A stretch of 64,000 nt of DNA. It comes from Chondrus crispus. Taxonomy: Eukaryota > Rhodophyta > Florideophyceae > Gigartinales > Gigartinaceae. The notes under the pieces are model-generated. The model was not told the origin of the DNA. It searched no databases and saw only the letters and a program-made list of their open reading frames with translations. Positions 1-9,396 of the stretch are shown here, piece by piece (positions within the stretch are counted from its first letter, which is position 1; the number at the start of each line of letters is the position of its first letter). Both the position numbers and the translations under genes were made by a program. The stretch covers positions 168,930 to 232,929 of the forward strand of contig NW_005178692.1 in the NCBI RefSeq assembly GCF_000350225.1. The letters run 5' to 3'.

Positions 1-732
1 GGGGGCGGGGCGGTTGTTACGGTCTTGGGAGCGGTTCTGCCAAGTGGCTGATGCGGATCGGTTGGACTGGGCGAGATTGTTGTAAAGGGTCGAGGTACGT
101 TGGATGAGGTGATCAGCATGGATTAGTTGGGTTTCGACTTGTTCGATGGACGTGAAGGTGCCTAGTCTCATGTGGAGATCCATGTAGGTTTGGTGGAAGT
201 CGGGATTGTGGATCAGGCCATCAATGAGAAATTCAGCATACATGGAAGGGTCCTGGATTCCGGGGTAGTTACTCGCGAGCATGCGCAAGCGGATCTCACG
301 ATGCTGGCCAATGTAGTTGTGAATGGAAACACCGGGGCGAAGGAGGGTTTGTTTGGCCAGAGCGGAGAGAAGATAGGGAGCGTTGGTGGGGTTGGTGGAA
401 GTAAGGGTGAGGAGGCGTGTGCATAACCCAAAGGGCGAGAGGCGAAGGTCCTCTTTGCTGAGGCGGATTCGGATGTCGTTAGAGCAGCTGTTGAGGATGA
501 GAGCCTTGGCGTAAGCAAAGAGCTTGTTGTGTTTGAGGAGGACGTCCGCTTGGGTGGGGGCGGGAGGATCAGCTGTAAGGAAGTGGGCACAGTCATTAAG
601 GGAACAGAGGAGGTTGAGATTTTCGAACCATAGGTCGTAGTTGTCAAATGTGAGCGAGACTACGGACAGTCGGGCAGGATCGGTGGAGGAGTTTGGGGCC
701 GCGGTGGATGCCGCGGTTGGGGGAGGGTTCAT
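1..732 (-). CDS. Ty1/copia Gag, partial (runs off window start)
   Basis: An open frame of 244 codons starts at an ATG at 730-732 and reaches base 1 without a stop, so the C-terminus lies outside the window. The frame is also open upstream of this ATG to a stop near 995, so the start is a choice. The product has a Pro/Ala-rich N-terminus, then LTFDNYDLWFENL and further on NYPGIQDPSMYAEFLIDGL. The same pattern occurs in the Gag of copia element 2 at 16300 (LDTTNYTFWFDAL; ARYPNIDDERTTVRYMIQGL), which is why I call it Gag. Upstream lie a primer-binding site and an LTR edge in the right order for a minus-strand element. Whether pol follows cannot be seen. Confidence 0.75.
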   Translation of the reverse strand, partial: MNPPPTAASTAAPNSSTDPARLSVVSLTFDNYDLWFENLNLLCSLNDCAHFLTADPPAPTQADVLLKHNKLFAYAKALILNSCSNDIRIRLSKEDLRLSPFGLCTRLLTLTSTNPTNAPYLLSALAKQTLLRPGVSIHNYIGQHREIRLRMLASNYPGIQDPSMYAEFLIDGLIHNPDFHQTYMDLHMRLGTFTSIEQVETQLIHADHLIQRTSTLYNNLAQSNRSASATWQNRSQDRNNRPAP

Positions 733-1000
733 AGCTGGGGATTCAAGAAGGACTTGAGCGAAAAGGTCTTCAGGGAGGGTGCGAAGTTCGTCCTCGCGAT
801 CAGCAACAAGGCGAAGTTGGGCTCGGCGCTGGGCGCGGTCGGGACGGGAGGAAGGAGGATCGATGGTGGGGGAAGTATCGGCGAATCGCCGGAGGGTGAC
901 GGCAAGGTGCCGGTTGAGGTGACGGCAAGGTGCCGGTTGAGGAGATCGGCGAGGCGCCGGCGTAGAGCGAGAAGAGAAAGGCGAGGGAGTTTAGCGTAAA

Positions 1001-1012
1001 GGGTCCATAACC
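1001..1012 (-). other. Primer-binding site of the left-edge copia element (half-tRNA type)
   Basis: On the minus strand GGTTATGGACCC directly follows ATCACA. Copia element 2 has GGTTATGGGC after the same ATCACA end. The start matches the Drosophila copia site, which is known to be primed by a cleaved initiator-Met tRNA. The tRNA assignment is by analogy. Confidence 0.55.
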
Positions 1013-1147
1013 TGTGATTAAGGGCGATGATGCTCGCTCAGTTTACTGGAGGGGGCGACGACGGGCTTAAGTACTGTGGTGTGGTGTGGCTAAACGTGTC
1101 CAGGTGGCTATCGTACAGCAGGGTCTTGTTTTGTGTCGTATCTTACA
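1013..1147 (-). repeat. 5' LTR of the left-edge copia element (outer end uncertain)
   Basis: The inner edge at 1013 is set by the adjoining primer-binding site; the LTR ends ATCACA on the minus strand. The outer edge is a guess at a TGT...ACA boundary near 1147, close to the 138-bp LTR length of copia element 2. The partner LTR is outside the window, so the boundary cannot be confirmed. Confidence 0.3.
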
Positions 1148-1345
1148 CGTGTACATGCACTCCCACCGTACTTAACACCGTCGTCGCTCATGTCCCCAGT
1201 AAAGACGACCCCAGGGTCTTGAGTCTCTCCTACAGTTTGGTTCTGCCGGGAGACGAATCGCATCTCCTTCGATTGCCAGCCTCGGGCCTTTTTTCAAGTG
1301 TACAGGGTGGTCGCGATAGAGTGCCATCTTTGTTAGTGCCAGCTC

Positions 1346-1807
1346 CGATATAGTGATACCCTTTTGCGGGTGGCGCGAATTTTGAGCCAAAAACTAAGGG
1401 TCTCCAGAGAGGCAGTTGGATGGACGTACTGCCCGAGAGCCGCTGCCGCCGCGGAAAGATATTATGCAGTTGCTATCTCGAATAGAGACTATGGCGGAAA
1501 AAGGCAGGGTCGATGATGCAATTGACATCTGCAAAAGACATCTGCAGAAGTGTAGGCTGGCATTTATTGCTGCAAAAATGGAGGAAGTCAATGCGACGGC
1601 TTGGAAGCTACTAATGACATAAATGCTTGATTAGACTTGAGTCTGTAGTGAAGATGCAAAGTATGAGTGATGGCGTCTTGCGAACGGTCTTTCTGAGCAG
1701 TGATGCAAGGAAGTGGCTGCAAAAAAGCCGCAAATCTCATTATCTTACAGTGCCTGGTTCGATATAGTGCCGTTTTCGGCCCACTGACAGAGGGAAGCAC
1801 TATATCG
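1346..1807. mobile_element. Possible small DNA-transposon remnant with short inverted ends
   Basis: The 10-mer cgatatagtg occurs at 1346-1355 and 1760-1769, and its reverse complement at 1798-1807. The last two form an 11-bp inverted repeat (1760-1770 and 1797-1807) with a 26-bp spacer. Between them a 68-codon plus-strand ORF (1416-1622) encodes a charged, helical-looking peptide that I do not recognise. No target duplication was found. It could be a deleted transposon or chance repeats. Confidence 0.25.
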
Positions 1808-2172
1808 CGATCCCCGTGTACTGGCATTCAGGGACGTCAATAAAATGATTAAATTGAATTTTAATGTATGCTAAATTGGATCAAGATTGAATTCAATCGC
1901 ATTTATGCGGTAGGCGACAGCCAATGGTGTGCTCTCGTAGGGCAGGTTGGTAGTGACAGATTCCATTATTTTAACTTTGTGTGCGTCATCATACTGTTAA
2001 GAAAAGTATTAAATGGACCAATCAGGTGCACGCTGACGTCCATACATGTCCAAACATGCCCGTCCATGCTGTCTTAAAGGAGGCCCTCACTTTACGTGGG
2101 GTGTTCGTTGAAGTGCGCGACCGGAGCACCGACATCAAAGATTTCTGCCATAGTGTAGGACACCACGCCCCA

Positions 2173-4005
2173 TCACAGCCCAAAACGTACAGCCATCCTA
2201 ATCAAACTTTCTTCAGCCTGCGTGTCGTACCGTGCAGCAAACGCTGTGTACTCCAGCCCCTTCGTGTTGGACTCAATGCGCATCCCACGTTTGAAGCGAG
2301 GACTGTTCACCTCCATCACCGCCTCTTTGCACCCAACCGATTCGCAGTACGTGCTCATTCTCATCGCGTGCCCGCGGAACACGACCATGTGACCGCGTGT
2401 GGCACAGCTGTCGTTCTCATCACATAGAACCCGCGAGACGGCGTGCTTCTCGAACACAAGTCCATTGCTAGAAAGATGCCCGAGGGCTCGAACGTCTATA
2501 CACACATCATCTTCGTCGTCATTACCGCCTGGTGGGACATCGAGTCCATCCGGGTTCGTGATGGAACCCTCGCTTTCCGAATCTCCGTCGCCAGCCGTAG
2601 GCGTCTCCTGAACTCCGCCACCGGAACCTGTGCCGCCAGTCGTGGACGTCTCCTCGTTATCTCCAGCATTTACAGCTTCTTCAGAGAAACACAGCGTGCT
2701 CTCATTTCCCTGCACGCACACTTCTCCAGCTGTCGAGCAATCGTCGCTGGATGTGCATGACTCAGCTCCGTCCGTAGGTACACATATACATCCCTCGCTG
2801 GAAGAGCACGTAACTTCGTTGGCTATGTCTACACACAATCTTCCATCCGCACACTCTGACGTGCTCGTGCAAGTGTCACCAGTCAGCCCACTTCCACCAC
2901 CGGAACCTGTGCCGCCAGTCGTGGACGTCTCCTCGTTATCTCCAGCATTTACAGCTTCTTCAGAGAAACACAGCGTGCTCTCATTTCCCTGCACGCACAC
3001 TTCTCCAGCTGTCGAGCAATCGTCGCTGGACGTGCATGACTCAGCTCCGTCCGTAGGTACACATATACATCCCTCGCCGGAAGAGCACGTAACTTCGTTG
3101 GCTATGTCTACACACAATCTTCCATCCGCACACTCTGACGTGCTCGTGCAAGTGTCACCAGTCAGCCCACTTCCGCCACCGGAACCTGTGCCGCCAGTCG
3201 TGGACGTCTCCTCGTTATCTCCAGCATTTACAGCTTCTTCAGAGAAACACAGCGTGCTCTCATTTCCCTGCACGCACACTTCTCCAGCTGTCGAGCAATC
3301 GTCGCTGGACGTGCATGACTCAGCTCCGTCCGTAGGTACACATATACATCCCTCGCCGGAAGAGCACGTAACTTCGTTGGCTATGTCTACACACAATCTT
3401 CCATCTGTACACTCTGACGTGCTCGTGCAAGTGTCACCAGTCAGCCCCATGCGATTTGCGATTGGCAAAGATGTGCGAAAAAGTCCTGCCAAGTCTTTTG
3501 ATGTTCCCAGTGGAGCTGCTTTTCTCCCGGATTGTTGTCCCATCTTGGTTTTCAGCGTACGAGTGTTCTGCAAATTTGAATGAGGGATAGATGCCATGTT
3601 CAAGGCAGGAAATTTGGTTTGCGAGGCAATCTTGGATTGGATGCTTTGATGATCCGTAAACCAGCCAGCAAGTGCCGCAACGTTGGGCCGAGACATCTTT
3701 TGTTCCTTCGGTTTGAATGCATGTGCCCTTCTTACTGTATTGTGCGCTTGAAGGAAGGCATCGAGCGAGTGACGACTCGGAACAGCTGCAGCAGATGTGG
3801 GTGGATCTGTTTTGCGGAGGGATTTAAATATATTCCTTCGCAAGCTGGCATTGTGTAGCGCATCACGACTCCTTGCTGTTAGGGATAGCTTCTGCGCGTT
3901 AGTCAAGAGCCATATCCCGGATCGAGATGGCGATATCGGGGCTGGAGCAGCGAGCGCGACGACAAGGAGGGCGCACACTAGCAGAAAGCGCTGCAGAGTA
4001 AGCAT
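2173..4005 (-). CDS. Secreted cysteine-rich repeat protein, 610 aa
   Basis: The protein begins with a clear signal peptide (residues 1-20, hydrophobic core LLVCALLVVALA, Ala-Ala cleavage region), so it should enter the secretory pathway. Residues about 21-187 are a basic, Ser/Thr-rich region without recognisable domain. From about 188 come three tandem 93-residue modules with ten cysteines each, ending in acidic and Gly-rich linkers (ETSTTGGTGSGGG). An acidic stretch then leads to a C-terminal region of about 110 residues with further cysteines. The modules resemble small disulfide-rich extracellular domains in general; I do not recognise the family and give no function. The three units are almost identical in DNA, so the array is young or being homogenised. 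A diverged, broken relative lies at 14679-16036. The upstream region carries a tandem duplication. Confidence 0.85.
   Translation of the reverse strand: MLTLQRFLLVCALLVVALAAPAPISPSRSGIWLLTNAQKLSLTARSRDALHNASLRRNIFKSLRKTDPPTSAAAVPSRHSLDAFLQAHNTVRRAHAFKPKEQKMSRPNVAALAGWFTDHQSIQSKIASQTKFPALNMASIPHSNLQNTRTLKTKMGQQSGRKAAPLGTSKDLAGLFRTSLPIANRMGLTGDTCTSTSECTDGRLCVDIANEVTCSSGEGCICVPTDGAESCTSSDDCSTAGEVCVQGNESTLCFSEEAVNAGDNEETSTTGGTGSGGGSGLTGDTCTSTSECADGRLCVDIANEVTCSSGEGCICVPTDGAESCTSSDDCSTAGEVCVQGNESTLCFSEEAVNAGDNEETSTTGGTGSGGGSGLTGDTCTSTSECADGRLCVDIANEVTCSSSEGCICVPTDGAESCTSSDDCSTAGEVCVQGNESTLCFSEEAVNAGDNEETSTTGGTGSGGGVQETPTAGDGDSESEGSITNPDGLDVPPGGNDDEDDVCIDVRALGHLSSNGLVFEKHAVSRVLCDENDSCATRGHMVVFRGHAMRMSTYCESVGCKEAVMEVNSPRFKRGMRIESNTKGLEYTAFAARYDTQAEESLIRMAVRFGL
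2612..3447 (-). repeat. Three tandem 279-bp coding repeats
   Basis: The string ccggaacctg recurs at 2621, 2900 and 3179, a period of exactly 279 bp (93 codons). By eye the units differ at only a few positions, for example ccctcgctgg versus ccctcgccgg and catccgcac versus catctgtac. The third unit stops near 3447. Confidence 0.95.
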
Positions 4006-4076
4006 GTTGACTTGTGGGTGTTTCGGGAGCCGAGGAAAGTTTTGACGCAGGAACGGTGGGCCGGACGGCGGCGGAG

Positions 4077-4273
4077 GCAGAGGAGTAGGAGAAGTACTTT
4101 AAGTAGAGGGCGGGAAGAGGGCCAAGCGACGCTGTGAGGATCCCGAGATCAGGGCGGTGAAACCGCGGAAGCAGAGGAGTAGAAGAAGTATGTAACTTTA
4201 AGTAGAGGGCGGGAAGAGGGCCAAGCGACGCTGTTCGCAGCGTGACATGAGGATCCCGAGATCAGGGCGGTGG
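4077..4273. repeat. Tandem duplication upstream of the cysteine-rich gene
   Basis: A unit beginning gcagaggagtag at 4077 and 4171 is present twice, each time followed by aagtagagggcgggaagagg and then gatcccgagatcagggcgg. Copy two carries an 8-9 bp insertion (tcgcagcgtgaca region). It lies 70-270 bp upstream of the minus-strand start at 4005, so it may contain promoter elements. Confidence 0.8.
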
Positions 4274-7200
4274 AAGCAAGGTACAGTACGAAAGGATATT
4301 GATGCTCTTCGTAGATTACGTAGTTCAACTACGGCACCGCGTTTGAGAGTTTTCCGTAACGGGATGAACAAATTGAGGTCGAGGGCGCAAAACCGCAGTC
4401 TTGGCAAAAAGACGCCAACAAGACAGAGATGGGTAACTGTACGCAAACATTACGGTCCTTTCGCTGGTGGGGGCAACAATGACACTCCAAGATGAGGATC
4501 ACACTGCGACATCTAGTAACTTTACTACCTGTAGCAATAAAAAGTTGTGCGGTATGACAGATTGGTGTAGGATGAGGCTTTTGACTCATATTTGATTAGG
4601 TTTTCTGTACGGCACGGGCATGTCCGACTTTTGAGTGAGTGAGGTGTGCGCAAGGAAAACTGAACAGGTGGAGCGCACCGATTTGGACTTACCGTACGTG
4701 TGTTGGCAGCCTGAGATCCAGAGTTGGAGCGAAAAATGCCAGGAAGAGAGCATGACTATGGGCCTGTTTGCAATACCAAGGGTACTGTATTGGGGTTTAT
4801 GCCTGACAAGCGCGAGCCGTTTCACAGGTATTCCAGGGCCATGATCGGGGCAACAGTGTGGAAACTCGCCGAGTGAATTTCTACGATGCGAGCAAAAGTT
4901 ACAGTATGTACCCTTGAAGGGTACTACGGCAGCGAACGGGAGAGAAGGAAGCAACTGGTCCTGGGACCAGGAGGACTTTGTGTGCAAAAAGGCCCAATGA
5001 TGGGCTCTGGCTCTGAGGTGCCCCAGATGTTGCCCTCCGTGTTGAAGTTGTGTAGACTGTTGACCTGTTACGGGATGAATGCCTTTGGAAGCAGAGTGGA
5101 ACTGTCAACAGTATTGACATCAACACTGTGGACTTGGGGACATAGACTTGATTGTTGCCACAAGGCAGCAATGCACTACCGGATCGCCATAGTTGTGTTT
5201 TTTTTTCACGTGACATTTTGATCACAAATAAATGTACTGCACCGCTCTGTTGGACAGCACGTTACAAGTAAACTGGTAAACTTTGCATGCAATAATATTG
5301 TATTATAATCTTGAGACTTTTTGTTACGTACAGAACCCCTTTTATTTTGGACTTTTTGTTGGGGGTGCTGTACACGACGACCCATATTATAAAAACGACA
5401 CGTTGTAGATGTGAGTTCGGCACTCTGAGCCGTACGTTTGCCGTACGTGTGCCGTACGTGTGCCCCGCACGCGCACGCCGAATCTACCGTATACTGTAGT
5501 ACCCTTCTGGCTGGCTCAATTATGAAAACGGGTCAATTACGAAAAGCGTCAATCACGATCAGTACAGTGTACAGTTGTGACAATTTGTGCAACGTGTGCA
5601 GGTTTGCAGCATACAGAGTGTCGTGATTCCTTCATATGACTCCCAGTCATTCCTCTCTCATGTCGTTGGCCAACGGCACCTCCCCTTTGCTCAGTGGTCA
5701 TCATTCCCTGCATCACACAGACCATGGCAGGATTGAATGGGATAGTAGTAGCGTAGTTGGATGCATGAGGTACGAATTGATTAATCGAGGCAATGGGCGC
5801 AAAGGACCAAAGGGTGCAAAGCAATGCCCATGCATGGGGTTTTAATTCACGTTTACGAGCTGTAGCGAAAAGCCGACAATTGCATTGTCGACCACTGTAA
5901 GCGAGAATGGTAACTGAACGCAGGAGCGACATGCTGTTCTCCTAGATAGTGATGTATATGGAGCGATAGAGACACCGGAAGCACCGGAGAGAAGGAGGTA
6001 GAGCGAGAGCGGGGGTTAAGAGCAAATACAGTGCAGAGAGTAGCATACTCGGGCATTTGTGCCTTCCGTAATTTACTTGCCACCAAGGACAGAACTGCTC
6101 CCACAGCCCGACGCAATGGTGCACCGTGCTGTACTTGCTTTCTGGACCGCGAGTTCTCGAGCAATAAAATTGTGCACTGCTGTACAGACTGAGAGAAGGA
6201 AAGTACTGTACAGCCTTCCATCAATGAGACGTACCGTACGTACTCGCGTACCTGTACCATTTGGCTCTCGTTGTAATGTTGTAATATTTATAATGTTGCG
6301 GAAGCGCCTCTGACACTACCCTCTTTCCGCCACTCCTCTTTCGGCCATGACCCGCAACCCCCGGCAACCTTCGTCTGCGCACATCCAACCATCGCGTTGG
6401 CAAGCCTGCCGACAAGGATACTGCGGAACCAATGCAAGCGCATGCATGTACCGATCCTTCACGGTTCTGTACAGCACCGTGAAGGGTGGCATGCCCCACG
6501 CCCCGGAGGCTGCTGCCCCGCGGCAACAAGGCCCCAATGAAAAGAACGATCTTAACAGATTTTGATTTTTCGGCGACCTCCCCACCCGTCGTCCCTTTAC
6601 AGCTCCCCGTTACCGCCGCGCGATAGGCTGGCACCAGCCAAAGGCGTGCTGCTCCCCAGCCTCAATCGCTGACGCCCCGACGTCACGTACAAGTGTAAAC
6701 TCGGCGTGCCCTCGGAGTTATCGCCTGTCATTGTTGGCCAAAACAGCGCATGTCGGCCATTGCCCGCCTCATGCCCTCGCCACATGACCGCGTTTCGTGC
6801 CGGTCACGCCGCGTCTGGGCCTGGTCTTCGCAGCGCTGCACGCCTGCCCGTACCACCCCCTCCCGCCCCGCCCGCGAGCGCATTACTGCCCACACGTGTT
6901 TCTCACGTCGAGTACTCGGCCCCGCCGCGAACGTGGACGCCCCCCTCCCAAACTACTTCCCCCTCACCACCCCGTTAACCTGCTTCGAGCAGCGTCGCAG
7001 GACAAGCATGCTGACTCGCAGCCGTCATTGTAGCTGAAGTTGGCAGAGGAGTGGGAACATGACTGATTGCAGATGTCAGAGGAGAGATACGCGGTATTTA
7101 AAGCAAGTGGGTAGCAATTAAGGACGAACGGCCCTTGTTAGGGGATGGCGGATGGTGGCATCATTCATGAGACATTGTTGTAGGGGCAATACAAACTTAT

Positions 7201-7670
7201 GAGGTGCGCTAACTGCACAGCTGGCCGACAGACGATGATTTTGCCCTAACGGACTTTTTGTGAGAGCAGAAAAAGCCTATGTCAACAACGAGAGTCGTAG
7301 ATGAGGATACCCTCAGTGGTCTCAAAGGCTGAAAGTTTGTCGTCCAAAAACGAATGGTAGCAGATGTGAATACTGTGACGGCGTCCTAATGTATGTGCCG
7401 CACAATACTACCACTGTATATCCTAGAAAGTGTACGTTTTACAGCTGCTGGGTTTTCTTTAAGAAAGACAAAGGCATATGGAATTTGACTTAGAGAAAAT
7501 GCGCAGTCAATGTCGTATTGCGACATGAGCAAGTGGAACGGGTCTATTTGGACCAGATGCACCCAGTTGACGGGTTTGTCATATGGAAAAGGTGTCAGTG
7601 GTCTGTTTATTATTTTCCTCTCCCTCTCTGTCGTAATCTGTCTGTGTGTGACCGCCTCCCCGTGCTTCCA

Positions 7671-7754
7671 CCTTTTCTCTCCCACTTTTATAGCCGCCGG
7701 GCTTCCACCTGGCCTTTTCTCTCCCACTTTTATAGCCGCCGGGCTTCCACCTGG
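7671..7754. repeat. Perfect 42-bp tandem duplication
   Basis: Two head-to-tail copies of 42 bp starting ccttttctctcccac and ending cttccacctgg (7671-7712 and 7713-7754). Confidence 0.9.
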
Positions 7755-8457
7755 ATGGAAGCCCGCGCGGACACATCTAGAAACGCTCCGAAATTATTCT
7801 AAAATTTGGTCTAAAATTTGGTGTAAAAATTCAATGCATCATTTAAGGTTCACAGGGTTGACTTAAAGCTGAACAAAGGTGAAGAAACGAGATGATACCT
7901 TCTGTAAATGCAGAAACAGCATTAAGGATCATCACAGCTTCTCTCACCAAACAGCCAGGGGAATAACGGTCTTCTATCGTGTAATACTTTCTTATCTTCA
8001 CTGCTGGAAAGCGGCTCTCCAAATGGTCCTGGAACCACCAAATTCTACCGTTTTTCCGTCTCGGCCACGTCCCATGGGCAAAAGGTCCATCCATGGTCAT
8101 CAACTAGCCGCCTCACCCACTCTGCCTCACCACTCTGCGAGCGGGAGGACTCGTCTGACAACAAAGCTGGGGTGGAAGGTCGATTAAGTTTCAGAAACCT
8201 AATCTTGTGATCTGTTCACCCAGCGGACAGGTCAAGAGATCATACTGTGAACAAGTCACCGTGGAGAGATTTTGGGATTACAGTACCCCCATCTCTTCAC
8301 CTTGCCTCGTTGCCGTGTCGGGATAGGGTAGCGCCGGCAGCAAGCGTGCTGTCTCACAAACCCCAATCAATGTGCCCTCGTCGCGTGCGCGTCGACGGGG
8401 CCGTGGCGTGGCCGTCACCCTCAGCGGCGGCTCTAGCTTCAAGTCGGGCGTTTCCTT

Positions 8458-8525
8458 TGTGATGCCAAGATCAGACCGATGCCTCCGACCCCCGAAGGTT
8501 GTCAGAGCGCCGGCGGCTTTATTTG
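8458..8525 (-). repeat. Fragment of a copia-element-2-type LTR, inverted
   Basis: The stretch starting tgtgatgccaagatcagacc is the reverse complement of the 3' end of the LTRs at 16037-16174 and 19292-19429. It matches for about 40 bp and then loosely to ctttatt. The rest of the LTR is missing, so this is a truncated relic. Confidence 0.7.
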
Positions 8526-9041
8526 CGTGTAACCTATCATTGCCTTAAAGGTTGTGCCAACTTTGGACACAGACCGTTGAGCTGAATAGGTGGACACGGT
8601 ACCCACAACGACTGCGTAGGCCGCAGAGACATGACCGAAATATGACCCTCATCGTGGTGGCCGGGCACAACTGTACCATATTCTGAGTTCCTTCCCGTAC
8701 ATGTATCAGCAATGAAATCCAGTCAGCATGAAATCTCAAGGAGCAATGCGTTCCAAAATATGAAAGTTAGCTCGCTTTTAAGAAACGATGCAAATGTGCG
8801 CACCAGTGTGAAATTCAATGTGTTGTTGGCACTGCGCCACGCCAGTTCACCGCACATCGCTGCTGTTCCGCTCGTATTGTACTCAGCCCAAGTTCTCTCT
8901 CCACAGAAAACAATGACCGTAAGCCTTCAAAAGGCTCCTGGAGCAGGTCCCTTCTCTCTCTACCCATCAAGGCACATGCGTTGTCCGTCCACTGGCCCCG
9001 CCCCTTGCATCACGATTCCGGTGAACTCTGTATCCGCACCC

Positions 9042-9396
9042 TAATGGTAATTGGACGAAGTCTGAAGATAAGACTGATGAAGCTTGGGTCGTGATATTTA
9101 CTTTGAGAGTCTCCTCCAGGCTTTAAGTAGTCCTGATAATTGCAGCTCGTCGATTTGATTACCAAAGGGATGCTCAGACAGTAATAGAGTCATCCGTGTA
9201 GGATGAAGCACATTACTGTGTTAGTCAGTTACACTATCAATAGGTTACCTTATATCCCGGCGTTTCATGACACTTAACGTAACATCCCTCCGGTTATGTA
9301 ATGGCTAGTCCATTGGGAACCATGCGGATCGTAAAGGATGGTGAAATATTTCCACAGGCTTACAAATTTCGGCATATGCGCTACTGCACGTCATCA
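9042..9396 (-). repeat. 3' LTR of copia element 1
   Basis: 355 bp, identical as far as I can read to 13430-13784. The polypurine tract AAGGAGGAGTA lies just inside it on the minus strand (9397-9407). The last codons of the RT ORF run into the LTR. Confidence 0.95.

Larger units (their letters stand above)
4274..9041. other. Gene-poor interval
   Basis: No ORF here shows a recognisable domain, signal peptide or repeat supporting a gene. It holds a 42-bp tandem repeat (7671-7754), a copia LTR fragment (8458-8525) and many short GTAC/TACAGTA motifs. GC-rich ORFs around 6700-7040 look like composition effects. Confidence 0.5.

Noticed and set aside
2630..3583. 317-codon plus-strand ORF
   Set aside because: It is the mirror frame of the repeated cysteine-rich gene. 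The repeats make it long, while the minus strand has the signal peptide and regular cysteines.
6706..7037. Overlapping plus-strand ORFs rich in Pro and Arg
   Set aside because: No recognisable domain, and three frames are open at once, as expected from composition.
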